DNA of 64,000 nt from contig CP136063.1 of NCBI GenBank assembly GCA_032622095.1, positions 206,075,934-206,139,933 of the forward strand, read 5' to 3'. The stretch is from Siphonodentalium dalli (taxonomy: Eukaryota; Mollusca; Scaphopoda; Gadilida; Siphonodentaliidae). Made by a program: the position numbers and the translations under genes. The notes under the pieces are model-generated. The model did no database searches. It was not told the origin of the DNA and worked only from the letters and a program-made list of their open reading frames with translations. Shown here one piece after another: positions 1 through 12,722 of this stretch (the first letter of the stretch is position 1; each line of letters opens with the position of its first letter).

Positions 1-517
1 TTCGGATTATATTAGTCAAAGACCTCTAAACTGACATTGTATAAATAAGAACGCTAATTTTTCTTAACAGTGTAATTTTCCCTCATCAACATAGCTAAAT
101 CAGCAGGACCCACGAGCAGCATATCAAATTAGCAGGACCACTCGTCCGGGAGCTTCAGGATTAAGGTCTTTGATATGTTACCGCGTATTTATTACATTCA
201 AAAGTGGAATATACTAACCAGAATAATCACTTGATTAAACTGGTGACGTGACATAATTAATTCGAGGTAGGGACTATTTCGTAAAACACTCGAGCGCAAT
301 GCGTTCTCTTGTTTGTATAACATTCGAAATCGTGAGTTGCCTACATAATAATGTCTAGTGGCGATTTAAAACCTAAAATTATGCTCGCTTTTGGTACATC
401 CTGGTCCGGTAGCGGGGATCAAAACACGTCCATAACTACTTTTATGCGGACTTTATCACACCCATATTTGAAATGTCTTAATAAACCATTCTCACATGAT
501 TTTGATTCGAGTAGAGA

Positions 518-702
518 AACCCACCCATCAAAGCTCAGAGTGATTAGATATCGATGTTTGAAATTTGCTGTTTCTATTGTTTGTGGACCAGATCTTTTCC
601 AGGACCACGTGCTCAAACGGACAAATTGCGGTTGTAAGATGGATAGCTCGAAAATCAACTGGTTATTATTTAGGAGCGTCTGATCGGATTGAGTACCTTT
701 AA
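518..702 (-). mobile_element. TTAA-bounded TIR element, truncated copy 1
   Basis: Carries CCCACCCATCAAAGCTCAGA through to the terminus GATCGGATTGAGTACCTTTAA. The other half is missing. Confidence 0.7.
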
Positions 703-1375
703 GCGATGCTAACACGAAAAAAGTGGCCGTGTAGACACCTGGTACAGACAAGATAGCGTCCATCATGGCCGTCGTTTTTCAGACTAGGAACTAAGTCAGT
801 TTGATGCAGTTATAGCTGGAAAGTCTTGTAAAATGTATACAAATATATATATTTGTGTGAAGTTGACATAATTCCACCTTTATAGGGCAAAATTAGAAGC
901 CCCATCCAAGATGGCCACCAAAATGGCCGCCAGAAGTGGAAAATATGACGTTTTTTCACTAATATCTTCTATCAGTTTCTCCTGTTTGGAACTGGTTGAG
1001 AATTGTTACTATATTTTGTATTTATCAAGTTAACGGACCATTTGAGCAATGAAATATGCAATTCGTGGGGTTTTAGCCTCTTGTGGTCCCTCCAAAATTC
1101 GATTTTACAAAATGCGTTTTAAACGTTTACACACAAAATCATAATTGGGATTCTAGTCATATTTCAACAATAAATGATCAGAACTGTGTAATGTAAGTGA
1201 GGCATACCATTTCCCGTAAAATTCCAAATCATTGGAACCAAAATTGTTACTTTGGCTCAAAATGGCTGCAAAAATGGCAGAACTATGAAATGGAACTGTG
1301 AGGGACCATGATATGTGGCTACTCTGGGCCTCTGGCCCATTAGCATCAAAATCGATCAACTATTGTCAGGAAAAT
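697..1375 (+). repeat. CAAGATGGCC-type dispersed repeat, copy 1
   Basis: Shares CATGGCCG, GTTTTTCAGAC, AAGATGGCCACCAAAATGGC and GGGATTCTAGTCATATTT with 41950-42610 in the same order. Confidence 0.78.
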
Positions 1376-1479
1376 CGTTAAAAGTTTCCTCTTTTTGCAT
1401 ACACGCCATCAAGATATAGAACTGACATGACACTATCTATCGATTAATATATCCTTGAATTATTGTGAAAAGTATCATG

Positions 1480-1810
1480 TACAACCCACTCAGTACTATA
1501 CAGTCACTCCATATATGCATAAACACCACACATATGACAATGCAGTCGCTCAATTTATACACATACATCTGACCCATGACTATACAGTCACATTTGGTTA
1601 TACCCGTACACACCACAAATTGTTATACAGTCATGCGTCACAATGTAGACACATCAGGTAACTCCTAAACATGACCCATGACCATATAGTCACTACCCGT
1701 ACACCCATTCCTCACATTCATGACCATAAGTCAATCCTTGTATACATATTCACATCACCATTGGCCATACGGTCACTCCCTGTATACATATTCGCCACTG
1801 CCATGACTAT
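1480..1810 (+). repeat. Degenerate tandem repeat
   Basis: Irregular copies of CCATGACTATACAGTCACT and GTATACATATTCAC. The spacing is uneven, roughly 50-70 bp. Confidence 0.6.
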
Positions 1811-2035
1811 TTTCTGAGGTGCAAGGGGGAGGGGTGCAAATAGAATTATGCAAAACTTGTGTTTGGTCTGATTCTGATTCAAGGAGGGTGCAGTTGGAAT
1901 TTCCCAAGGTGGACACCCCCAATGGAGACCCTCTAGCCACGTCCCTGATTATGGACGCCATCTTGTGCGGTTTACCACCGTCAACCGGGGAGCAGTTTTC
2001 TCACCCTGCCAGATACAACAATCACAGACACACTT

Positions 2036-2405
2036 TGAACAAGAAAACCATAGTCAGAAATGGTAACGCCCTCAAGATCATATTATTAAGCATATATAAA
2101 ATATATTGCAGCTTTAATGTGCTAATTTGGAAAATCGGTATATAGGTAACGGCTATGTAGTCGACTATATGTGATACCATGTGTAGGTGTGTATACTGTG
2201 CACTTGGTGAGAAAGGGTGTGAAAACATTTTTAAAATCGGACGTGCCAAATTAAAGTTTAATTTCAAATATTTAAATACCATACGTCACGTATGATATGT
2301 GTTCACAAAGGGCACATACGTGTGTTCCAATTGGTTGAAATGTTCATATCCTAACATGCAACGGCCATTGCGTTGATACACCAACAACCACACACCAATG
2401 AAGAA
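2036..2405 (+). repeat. Dispersed repeat shared with 26690-27010
   Basis: Both contain ACATAGTCAGAAATGGTAA-like start, CCCTCAAGATCAT, ATGTAGT(C/T)GA(C/T)TATATG and CAATTGGTTGAAA, then CATGCAACGGCCATTG. Confidence 0.75.
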
Positions 2406-2881
2406 CGCCTTGATGATTGACACGTTATTATGTTGACATGCTGCCAGCTTGTGCAAATACACTAAATTGTTCTCTTATGCAACATTTGTATTGTTTTCGG
2501 CTGGCATGTATCTTTTCTTTGTTATTTATTCTACTTTCTATTGAAAAATAGAGGTATGAATAGTGATTGAAATAACATGCAGAATAATAACCAGGGCAAA
2601 AGCTCTCGATCTTCGTTACATGGTTCAAGTCTGCAAATACCGACTACGTTTCTATTCACATTTAGTCCATACAAGTACGCAAATACCGAGTACACTAAAT
2701 TTAATCACATATATAGTCCATCAGCTCCTACGCCAGGGTCAGATAAACTTGCCAATGTACACCCTATAAGAGGGCGTAATGCTGATCTAAATACACGCAT
2801 AACAGTATAAAACCCACGTATACCCTTCGCAGGCTGGAACTTGTGTAGTGTTAAGGTTTCATTGTACATTTTTCGTTTCAG

Positions 2882-3150
2882 TTGATGGATCTGGTAGTGT
2901 TGGAAGAGAGAACTTCCAAAGAGAAATAAGGTTTATAACCAAACTACTGGCGGATTTTACTGTTGACCAGGATAATACCCGGGTAGCTATTGTGATATTT
3001 TCTTCTCAGAACAGGGTTAACCGTTCCGTTGATTATATAACGACTCCTGGGCCTGACAAACACAAATGTCGGCTCCTAAACACGGATATTCAGAGGATAA
3101 AATATACGGGAGGAGGGACATATACGCTCGGGGCATTCCAACAAGCTAAG
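2882..3150 (+). CDS. SVEP1: SVEP1-like exon: VWA domain, N-terminal part
   Basis: First exon seen of a SVEP1 (Polydom) orthologue, a secreted matrix protein that in vertebrates binds integrin alpha9beta1 and acts in vessel and lymphatic development. Acceptor TTTTTCGTTTCAG, donor AAG|GTAAGA. The exon opens inside a codon (two bases remain) and closes on a codon boundary; residues 1-90 of the fragment. DGSGS at the start is the DxSxS metal-ion (MIDAS) motif of a VWA domain, and GGGTYT near the end holds the MIDAS threonine. The start falls in the middle of the first VWA beta strand, so an exon with the signal peptide must lie upstream; none was found between 1 and 2881. Family assignment is confident; the function in this animal is inferred. 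Confidence 0.93.
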
Positions 3151-3821
3151 GTAAGAATCCATACAGGTACGTGGCTATAGATGGTCTCCGTTGTGGAGGT
3201 GTGGTGCATGCAAGTGTCCAGCTTCGAGTTTCCTACTACTCCACCGCTGGATTCCAGCTTCGATAAAGTCCATTTGTAACCTTGGCTTGGAATTTTCCAG
3301 TTGACACCCGAAGCTTTCCAACAGTTTCAGTTGGAAATTTCTAACCTGACTGACCCTCTATGATTGGTAATTTTCAAACTGATGGTCTGTCGGTCCGAAA
3401 AAAAAGTATGAAAATCAGGGGACCTTTCGTCTAAAAACAACAAATATTTCACACTTAATGCTTGTTGGAAAATCAATCTACCCGAACAATACCAACTTAT
3501 TATTTTTGGTGTGCAATTTCAAACTGTTGACATTTTTTACCAAAGTTGAGGACAAGACACCACAACCATCTCCTTGTCGCAACGTCCCCGAGTTGGCACC
3601 GTGCATATCTCTTGTATTGTCATTAATATGAATCATAGTCCCTTCTTTACGACATATCGGTGACTCAGTTAATAATGTGCATGGTGCATTAGGCCAAACA
3701 CAATTGTCCATCGATGATGAAGCCGACTCGATCCCCGATATACACCGATTTTTGATCCAATCACATTTCAGCTATTGGTAACATGACTCGTGTATCAGAC
3801 CAAGTTTTACAGTTGTTTTAG

Positions 3822-4105
3822 AGAGAGAGAGATAGAGAGAGGGAGAGAGGGAGAGAGAGAGGGAGATAGAGGGAGAGAGATATAGGGGAAAGAGAGAGAG
3901 AGAGGGAGAGAGAGGGAGAGAGAAAGAAAGCGATATATAGAGAGAAAGATAGGGAGACAGACATAGGAGAGAGTACGAGAGGGACAGAGAGGGAGAGGGA
4001 GAGAGAAAGAAAGAGAGCGATATAGATAGAGAAAGAGAGAGAGAGAGAGACAGACATAGGAGCGAGAGAAAGAAAAAATATATATAGAGAGAGAGGGAGA
4101 GAGAC
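3822..4105 (+). repeat. (GA)n-rich tract
   Basis: ~280 bp of interrupted GAGAGA with occasional TATA and CAGACATAGG. A shorter pure (GA) run is at 7766-7797. Confidence 0.95.
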
Positions 4106-5018
4106 TATGAGTGTACCCAATGGCCTATTGCCGACTGAGCATGAGACTGAATTTATACTATTATTCTCGGAAAACAAATTTATATACCTGCAAAAAATAC
4201 ACTAAACCTGTTATTGACATAATGCATTGTACGATAATTATGTTCTCAGAAATCATAAATGTGTGTGTCAGTTTAGCTACTGTTAAATCGATTATGAACA
4301 ATGAAACGATGATGCCACGTGGAAGGACAACGATAATGTCTATAATTGCATACGCATGCATGCGCGCATGTATGCCACATGTAATACACATTAGCATTTA
4401 TGAGTACATCTGTGCGAAATTTCGAGGTAAACAATAAAACTTCTTGAGTACCACCTGGCCACATGTGCTGACATCAGCTATGGTTGGCTATTGTTCAGTG
4501 CCGTATTCTGATTAGTGTATATTCGCAAGTTCCACGACAATATTAACCTTAGTAACTAAGGTGTGACTAAGGTCAAACTTAGTTACTTTTGGTTACGTTA
4601 GTCAAAAATAACTAAGTTACGGGTTGACTAAGGCTATGACTAAGTTTTTTTTTTCAGTGCTAATAGACCAAACATGACACTAGATTAAATTGCCAAAATG
4701 AGTGTATCATATGATTGATCAAATTACACATTGAAGCAACAATGAAGTGGTGCAAAGATTGGAACAAGACTTGATCACTATACTGTGACTTGTTAATTAC
4801 ACCATGCCGGGTAGATCCAATTTGACTGAAGAGACCAAACGATCAAAATTATATATTTGCATTTGAGGATAATCTAGATATTAATCTTATTGAATAACAA
4901 CGAACTAACTTGGGGCAAAAAATAAAATAATTGATACATAAAATGACACGTCAAACCTCCATTACAATAATAGCACGCGCATAGTTCTTTGTCAGCATTA
5001 ATCTCGTCTGACGAATTA

Positions 5019-5384
5019 GTGAACGTTCAGACGACCACGATACAATCGTAAGGGGAAAGATTTCCCTTGTAGGAAGTAACCGTTAGTTGGACTGCGCATG
5101 ATCACGTCAAAATCGTAGGTCAAAAAATAATATCAAGCACTGTTTGATTTTAGATGCGAAATCGTGGCGTATCCTTAGTTACCCCAATTGCGACGTAATC
5201 GCAGTCGTGTGTACGTAAACATCGTAGCTGGAAATGACCGTATGGCAGTCAATCACATGCTTTAGGGACAACATACGATATCATAATGTACGACGACATC
5301 GCAATCGTATGAACAAACTATCCACGATCTCGTCGGGCCCGATTCCTCCACTTACGATTGAATCGTGGTCGTCTGAACGTTCAC
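5019..5384. mobile_element. TIR element, 23 bp perfect ends
   Basis: The termini GTGAACGTTCAGACGACC and its complement extend for 23 bp perfectly, then CAATCGTAAG with one mismatch. The interior is non-coding and rich in ATCGTA words. Confidence 0.85.
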
Positions 5385-5426
5385 TTATTCTTGAAAACCT
5401 CTGCTTGTGCTATAACCCTTACTGAT

Positions 5427-5834
5427 GCTGAATAGGTCAGTGTCGCATGGTTTCGACACACAGGATCTCTCAAACAGGCAAAAAGACACCCAGGGTGTCC
5501 CAAACAAGCAAAATGACACACAGGATCTCAAAGGCTCATCAAGCAACAGGAATTTTGTTTAGTCGTCTGCTATTATAATTATTTGTTTGTGATCGGAGTG
5601 AAATATCAACGAAATTTAAATGGGCTTTGAGTCTGACTGACAGCGCAGTTCCATATCCTTGATAATTGGGCCAATATTAATAGCAGACGACTAAACAAAA
5701 TTCCTGTTGTTTCGTGACTTTGAGATCCTGGGTGTCATTTTGCTTGTTTGGGACATCCTGGGTGTCTTTTTGCCCGTTTGAGAGATCCTGGGTGTCTTTT
5801 TGCTCGAAACCATGCGATAATGACCTATTCAGCC
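5427..5834. mobile_element. Foldback element, ~165 bp arms
   Basis: GCTGAATAGGTCA and complement at the ends. Each arm has three units of GATCCTGGGTGTCTTTTTGC type, followed by GGAATTTTGTTTAGTCGTCT at the inner end. Confidence 0.85.
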
Positions 5835-6867
5835 TTACTGATAGGGACAGCTATTCGAATAGATCCAGATATATCAGAATGTGCCTATTGAATATGGATC
5901 GAGTGTAAATGCGATATCATCTATTCCCATGTCAGGTAAACACATTGACTAATGTGCAAGTGCGATATAATGTCAAGCCATAAAACTTACCTGTTGCCGA
6001 TTGTTGGTAGAAAGTCCCATGTAATGGTAGGCAGAGATTTTTGTTATTCTATAAGTATGGATATGCGAATCGGCGATTTTGCATAGAATCGAATCTCGAT
6101 ATCGAATCTCTTTCCTGATATCGACATCGAATCGAATCTCGAATCGAATCTGAAAAACTGCAAAATTCACTAGATACTATATAACAATGTTAATCTCCTT
6201 AAACAAATATATGCGGCGATATATCACCGTTACGGGTTGCGATCGAAGCACATAATTTGCATAATGCACGTCTATTCTGAACGGCATACATTCAAAATTA
6301 CATACGTTCGCTAACTTGGCAACCTTGTGGTTCATTTTGTTTGTGAGTTCAGGTCATTTGGCATGTGATAATTAGACGCAAAAAAAAACGAGACTACACC
6401 AAAGTAACACCGATCCGAAAATATCCGAATCAGCGGACCGATTCGGTGTCGATCTCGAATCGAATCGAATCTCGAATATCCGCAGGTCCCTATCTATAAG
6501 GTGGAATAATCTCCAGTGTTAAAATAAGGAACTTTGAGTTCTATATTGGCACAGCAGTAGATCTCACGATTGCCCCACGATCGAATATGCGTGTTTCTCG
6601 AAAGATAATTTAATTTAGGTAGAAGCCTTCGTAATGTTGTTCACATATTCCAATTGACGCATATCGATGCGTATTGTCCTCTTTTGGGTCACACGACCTC
6701 ATATAAATCGCATCAAGAGGGCACGGGTTGGTACATTGCATAGCAATTAAGGATTTATTCCATCTAAAATTGCAATTCACGCTGATAATGCGGTTTGATC
6801 CGCTGCAGTAACGAAGTGGTGCATTACATTGAGTTCGTATTCCAGATTAGTATCATTGCTCATATAT

Positions 6868-7010
6868 ACAGTAATGCTCTAAATAATCGACTTCTTAACC
6901 ACAGCAGAATTATGGGTAACTTTTCAGGATTTAGTCGGAAATATGGCTTGTTGCCATTCATCGGAAAGCTCTCGCCCAGAGCTTTCCGATGAATGCCAAC
7001 AAGCCATATA
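6868..7010. mobile_element. ACAGTAATGCC MITE, right end missing
   Basis: Left arm with AATTATGGGTAACTTTTCAG, GATTTAGTCGGAAATATGGC and the GAGCTTTCCGATGAATG turn; the right arm stops after CAACAAGCCATATA. Confidence 0.75.
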
Positions 7011-7169
7011 AGTAGGGATATGCTCTTTAAAAATACGCTCTTTAAAAAATCGTCAGTTGTGGGTTGCACCCCACAAGTTACTCAAATAAAGATCGCACCC
7101 CACAAGTATTCATGGGTATGTGCGGTCACCCCACAAGTATACTCTGGCCAGTGCGTCCGTCCGTCCCGT

Positions 7170-7470
7170 CCATCAGTCCGTCAACAATTATATATAACAT
7201 CTTCTTCTTCGGAACCATAAGACCGAATGGGTTCATATTTGATGTGGATGTTCCCTAGGTGACTCACATTCAGATTTGTTCAAATGAGGTCACCAGGTCA
7301 ATTAGTTGCGAAACCAGGGCCATAACTATATTCCTCCTTGGTAATTCTTATAACGACTTCTTGTCTAGAACCATTGGGACGATTTAGCTTATATTTGGTA
7401 TGGAGGGTCCTTGAATGACCGGGGTTCAGATTTGTTCAAATGGGTCACTGGGTCAAATAGGGGTGGACAC
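7170..7470 (+). repeat. CAGATTTGTTCAAATG-type dispersed repeat, copy 1
   Basis: Two ~150 bp sub-units with CAGATTTGTTCAAATG and TTGGTATGGAGG / TTGATGTGGATG. Matched by 10440-10800. Confidence 0.72.
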
Positions 7471-7762
7471 AGGAACATAACTCAAAAAAAAAAAATTAAG
7501 ATTGAACTCCTTGATCAATTTATCATACAAAAACATTTTATTTTTTAAAAACATTTTAAAAATTATAAAAACTGACACCGTTGTAACATCCGCAGAGTTA
7601 TGAAAATCTTTAATGAAATCATGGAAACTTTCCCTTTCTATCGCCCCCCCCCCCCACATGACCCAGACCACCACCCTGCCCCCAACCAACAGTATCCCAC
7701 CCCATCTCATCTCCTAACTCACAGGATCTCTCCCACCAGCAGATTCAGTCAATTGTATTAGC

Positions 7763-7799
<37 letters not shown>

Positions 7800-7924
7800 A
7801 ATATAAATACACAGTCATCAATTGAGATGTTATCAGGCTGTCAGGTGTGAACAAATGCTTAGCCAGCACTGATGCCAGTGTGTGTGTGTGATTAAAATCA
7901 AATCAAAACAAACTATTGTTCTCA

Positions 7925-10266
7925 AACCTCAATTTAGTGTGTCTGACATTTGCAGAATGAGGTCCCCAGAGGGTGAATTTAGTTATGGTACCCTGCACAG
8001 CACGCTAGCATCACCAAATACACTAGTCAGGGTCCTTCTTCTGTTTAGGCCTCATCTTCTGGGAAGTATATAGGGTCTTAAATTGACATTTTTACTTACT
8101 TTTTCCCTTCTGTTTAGTTTCTATATCCCCTCATTTGTAGAAGATAAAATGCATAATTAGAGACCTTTCGCATCCTCGCGTTTACGATTACGAATACGGA
8201 TGGCTATTCAAAGTCGTAAGTCTATCCGTATGGCCAAAAAGTCCTTTCGCAAAACGACTACGCGTAAGAGTTTTTACGAACACGTTTTGAACCACTTTTA
8301 CAATTCAAAGCGTGTGTTTGGTATACAGTCCCTTAATACTTCACTTATCGTCTCATTTGCAACAATGCGATAAGCATGACTTGTTTATATTGTCAATAAT
8401 TCGACCAGTCACAACGTACGACCATGGATTCTCGTGATATATTATGGCAATACAGGTATAAATGCCAGGTCATATGTGGTGGAAATTCAGTTCGTTGTTA
8501 TCATGGATGACCTGATGGACGTTATGCTGATGGGGGAAGAGGGGTTCCTAAATTTGGACCTCACATCAACCACGACGCCACCACTTCAAGACCCTTTCAG
8601 CCCGCAATGCAATTTCGGCAGGAAGACAGTCTTGCCAGGTTATGCCATCCCCCACAATTTACGACAGAATTATCCATAATTGTCATCATTATTATGTAAT
8701 ATGTATGTGCAGGGGCGTAGCTAGAGGGTTCCCGTTGGGGGTGTGCACACGACTACGGGCAATAGACCAGGACCCACCGGGACGACCATGGTTGTTCGGC
8801 CCGGTGTGAGAAAACTAAACAAGAAAATCGCAAAATTCTAGCATCTAGACTGGCCTCAAGCTTTCATAGTGTTGGAAATTTCAAACCTCACACTCTCCCT
8901 TAGTTTGGAAATTTTCAGTCAACGATTTTAACCAAATGTAGTAAAATATTGTTTTCTTAAACTCATTAGCACTTTTTTATTGGCCACGGGGAGGGACCAG
9001 GACACACCGGGCCGACCATGGTTCGGCCCGGTGTGCGGCGAATTTTTTTTTGAAACCTGAATAAGAAAATCGCAAAATCCTGGCATCTAGACTTCAAGCA
9101 TTCATAGAGTTGGAAATTTCGAACTGATGACAATTCCAGTGACAATTTTGACCAAATGTAGGACAATATTATTTTCTTAAATTAACTAGAAGTTTTTGAC
9201 TGGCCACGGAGAGGGACCAGGACACAAGCTTTCCAAGTGTTGGAAATTTCCAACCTGACACCCCTAAGGTTGGAAAATTTCTAACTGATGACCATTTCAG
9301 TCCAAATTTTTATCAAAAGAAGGAAAATATGCAAATATTGGTCCAAAAACAATAAATTCCCCACAATAAATTGTTTGAATATCAAACTACAAGAACATTT
9401 TCAACCTATTGTTGGTGTGAAATTTCCAACATTAGTGTCAGGTATGAAAATTTTGACCAAAGTTGGGGGTGAGACACTCCAACACACCCTGTCGCCACGT
9501 CTCTGTGTATGTGTATTGGAAATATAATATCCTATCCTATCCTATCCAGGCATATCACCTCTTTGGGTTTAGGAAATCCGACATTAGGTTGCTGTGCTCG
9601 CTGATGTGCATCACTTCTGATTTGGTACTATCAAATCGAAACAAAGTCGACACGGTGATGTCGGTGGGTGTGCCAAATATTCTTTTAGTACCACCAAATC
9701 CATGTCAGTCGCAGCCAGCCAGCGATGACTATCCGTTGTGAATAGCGATCTTATTTCGCGGGAAGCTCGAGATTCACGACGACGAGTAGAGTGATTGCGA
9801 TCTAAACAGCACACCGAGGTCGTAGCTCAATAGAACTGGATGGTTTACATGATATACATATACAGTCTCGAACGGAGTAAAGTGATATATTGCAGAAAAT
9901 AAATTTCAGGTGTTATTTGAGCTTATTAGAAACCATGAAATCGTAACCGTTATTGCGGATAGTAATATACGACAACGATTAGAAAGTACACAAATGTTGG
10001 TGACGTAGTACTCTATCCGTATCCGTTATCGTAAACGTGAGTTTTGCGAAAGGTCTCTATTGAGATGCCCAATGGGTCCATATCACCAACTTTAACTACT
10101 GGAGAGCTTCAATCTGATGCTATGTCTCCCATAGCAGTTGAGGCCTAAACAGAATGAGGTCCCCAGATGGTGACTTTGGTGATGCTAGCCTGCATTACAG
10201 GATTGCGTCATTAAATTCACCCTTTGGGGACCTCATTCTGCAAATGTCAGACACTATGTTCAGGCT
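7925..10266. mobile_element. TIR element split by a nested element
   Basis: Both ends carry GTGTCTGACATTTGCAGAAT and GAGGTCCCCAGAGGGTGAAT in inverted orientation. A shorter intact relative is at 37536-37943. The interior is interrupted by 8159-10058. Confidence 0.78.
8159..10058. mobile_element. 1.9 kb TIR element nested in 7925-10266
   Basis: The TIR is AGAGACCTTTCGCA with sub-terminal CGTTTACGATTACG-like sequence, and ATT flanks both ends. Inside, 8766-9300 has two to three ~225 bp direct units with GGGACCAGGACAC and GACCATGGTTCGGCCCGGTG. No intact gene. Confidence 0.75.
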
Positions 10267-10439
10267 TGGCTGTTCGAGCATTATTTTCTTAACCACCAGT
10301 ATCCAGTTCAACTCATTATACCCTGATTTTGCAAAGAAAACTTGGGGGGTATATTGAATTGAATTGTCTGTCTCTATGTCAGACTGTTCTCCCATCCATC
10401 CATATGTCATTATGTCTCTATCCGTCCATCAATTGTTTT

Positions 10440-10800
10440 CTTCTCCAGATATATATTAAAGACCAAATGGGTTTATATATTTGGTGTGGATGTCCCCTAG
10501 ATGAGTCATATTCAGATTTGTTCAAATGAGTCCATCAGGTCAAATAGGTGAGAAGCCAGGACTATAACTCTTTCCTTCCATAGTAATTCTTAAAACAGTT
10601 TCTTCTCAAGAACCATCGGGCCTATATAGCTTATGTTTGGTATGGAGGATCATTCGGTGACTGGGGTTTAGATTTGTTCATATTTATGGTTATTTTAGGA
10701 AATTTGAGGAAAATCAGTTCATTTCAACTATTAAAATATACCGTCTGAAATTACCAAATGAATGGATATCATAGATGGGGATTCACGTTTGTTCAAATAG
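10440..10800 (+). repeat. CAGATTTGTTCAAATG-type dispersed repeat, copy 2
   Basis: Shares the order AGACCAAATGGGTTTATAT, CAGATTTGTTCAAATGAG and GAACCATCGGGCC with copy 1. Confidence 0.72.
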
Positions 10801-12052
10801 GGGCGGAGATAAGAGATTTAATTATCAACCATCCATCATACCTGTGCTTTTTGATACTGGTATAATAATGTATAGATTCCTCTTGATTTCCAAGCTGCCT
10901 GGGTGGGGGCAATGGGGCGGAAGTGTAGAGGGGTTGGGGTTTTTACCCCCCCTAATTTGATCAAAATTTTCGAACAGTTAGAAATTTCATGCCTGATAGT
11001 GTTACATTTGATTTTTCAACCAGTAACAGTCCATATTTTCCTACTTTGGGTTAAACTGTAAGACCGAAATGGCCACAAATTTTAACTTTATGGGGGATGT
11101 CAGGTTTGAAATTTCCAAGTTCGAAAGCTTGAAGTACTGGTAACAGTTGTAAAATTTCATTCCAAGTGGGATGTGAAAGGAATTTTGTGAACATAGGACT
11201 GTGGTCTGGTTGTCTTGTTTAAAAATGGTAAGGGGTTTGATATTTGGCAGTGGTGTGCAATTAAAATGTTCAAGGTGAAGAACCTTGCTCATCTGAGAAC
11301 CATCAGCTATGTCCCTGTTTAGAATTACTTTTCTTAAGTGATTTTGACAATTACTGACTGTTGTGGTCTTCAGAGTCCCAGTCTTCTCAGTCTTTACAGT
11401 CAGGTGAGCGACCCCCACAGTCATTGGCTGTCTTATTATATATAGGCAAAACTGGAATAGTTTCCTACTTTTTGTATTTGTGGGTGTATTTTTGTGTCAG
11501 GTTGGATATTACCAACAATTAGTAATCTTGATAAAATTCCAATCCACATGTTGAGGTGGGGTGGCGTTGGGAATGAAATTTCTTGTACCATGACACTACC
11601 AGGTCGCTGAGTACAAAATACAAATACACTACTTCACATGATCAGTTATCATGCGTAATTGAAACTTATAGATGTTGGACACAGGAAACAATATCTTAAA
11701 ATGTTGAGTGCATATACTTCAATGATGCGTGAGATGGAGGAAATATTAACGAATTGCCCAGAGCATATCATATTAATGAATGAATATTGTTTTGTTCAGA
11801 ACATGCACGAGTGGATAACGTACCATATATATTGACAACTATCGGTGCGTCATCGAACCCAGACACACATGCAACTGAATTGATACATGTATGTATGGAC
11901 ATTTGTTTATTGACTGGTAATTGTAGAAACGTGTGCACGTATGCCATCATAATTTCGACTTTGTAACTGGGCGAGAGGACACAATTGAATAACAGTGAAT
12001 GCTATGAACCCTTTCACGACTAGAGCTCCCTGAAATGTTACGAGAACCCTGT

Positions 12053-12240
12053 ACCAATGCATTATCTTATATCCCATTGGGAGCATCCCATCATATATAA
12101 GATAATACATTGGCCTTCGTTCACCCTGATATTGTAAGCCGGTGCATTCTCTTATATCCCATTGGGAGCCTCCCATCATATATAAGATAATACATTGGCA
12201 TTCGTTCACCCTGATATTGTAAGCCGGTGCATTCTCTTAT
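12053..12240. repeat. Hairpin modules in tandem (variant sequence)
   Basis: Two hairpins (12053-12114, 12140-12199) with CCCATTGGGAG(C)CTCCCATC centres, joined by TTCGTTCACCCTGATATTGTAAGCC. The linker recurs after the second one and leads into a third start, GGTGCATTCTCTTAT. Confidence 0.75.
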
Positions 12241-12591
12241 TTATTACACCATGCTACTCCTATTCCATTCAATAAACGCATTCTATAAATAGTCATATTA
12301 AGCCAGGTGATCTTTGACTTCCGGTTTGTTGTTCGTTTACATTCCGTAAGCTACGTCTCAAAATACTATGGCTTCCAATATTTTTCCAACAGACTATAAT
12401 GAATGAATAGTTTGAAAAGTTATGTCATTAAATATACGCCATTAAATACACCAAAGGATCTTTATTTATCTGGGACTATTTCTTTACGCGGGCAAACAAC
12501 GCCTAATTACTTGAAACGTCATCGCATGCCTTACAGAAGTCGATGTTAGTTCGCGTCCCATTTGTTGATTTAGGTATGATTTTGATTCTAC

Positions 12592-12722
12592 AACTTGTCC
12601 CCAGTTTATTGTGGAATTTACAGAACTCGTCCAGTAAATTAGGTCTTGACCTCGCCAAAGGGTCGGTCCAGACCTAATTTACTGGACTCGTTTGTAAATT
12701 CCGCTATAAACTGGGGGCTCGT
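12592..12722. repeat. Palindrome, ~58 bp arms
   Basis: CCCAGTTTATTGTGGAATTT with CCAGTAAATTAGGTCT in the left arm, complement in the right. Confidence 0.82.

Larger units (their letters stand above)
1..2881 (+). other. Intron upstream of first VWA exon (partial)
   Basis: Holds a partial TTAA-type element (518-702), a dispersed repeat rich in CAAGATGGCC and AAAATGGCC motifs (697-1375), a degenerate tandem repeat (1480-1810) and a dispersed repeat (2036-2405). I see nothing else I can name, and no upstream SVEP1 exon. Confidence 0.6.

Noticed and set aside
1-2881. An upstream SVEP1 exon with signal peptide or first VWA strand
   Set aside because: No frame with a hydrophobic VWA strand followed by a donor was found; only repeats and unassigned sequence.
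3818-4177. 119-codon Ser/Leu-rich minus-strand frame
   Set aside because: Translation of the (CT)n strand of a purine tract.
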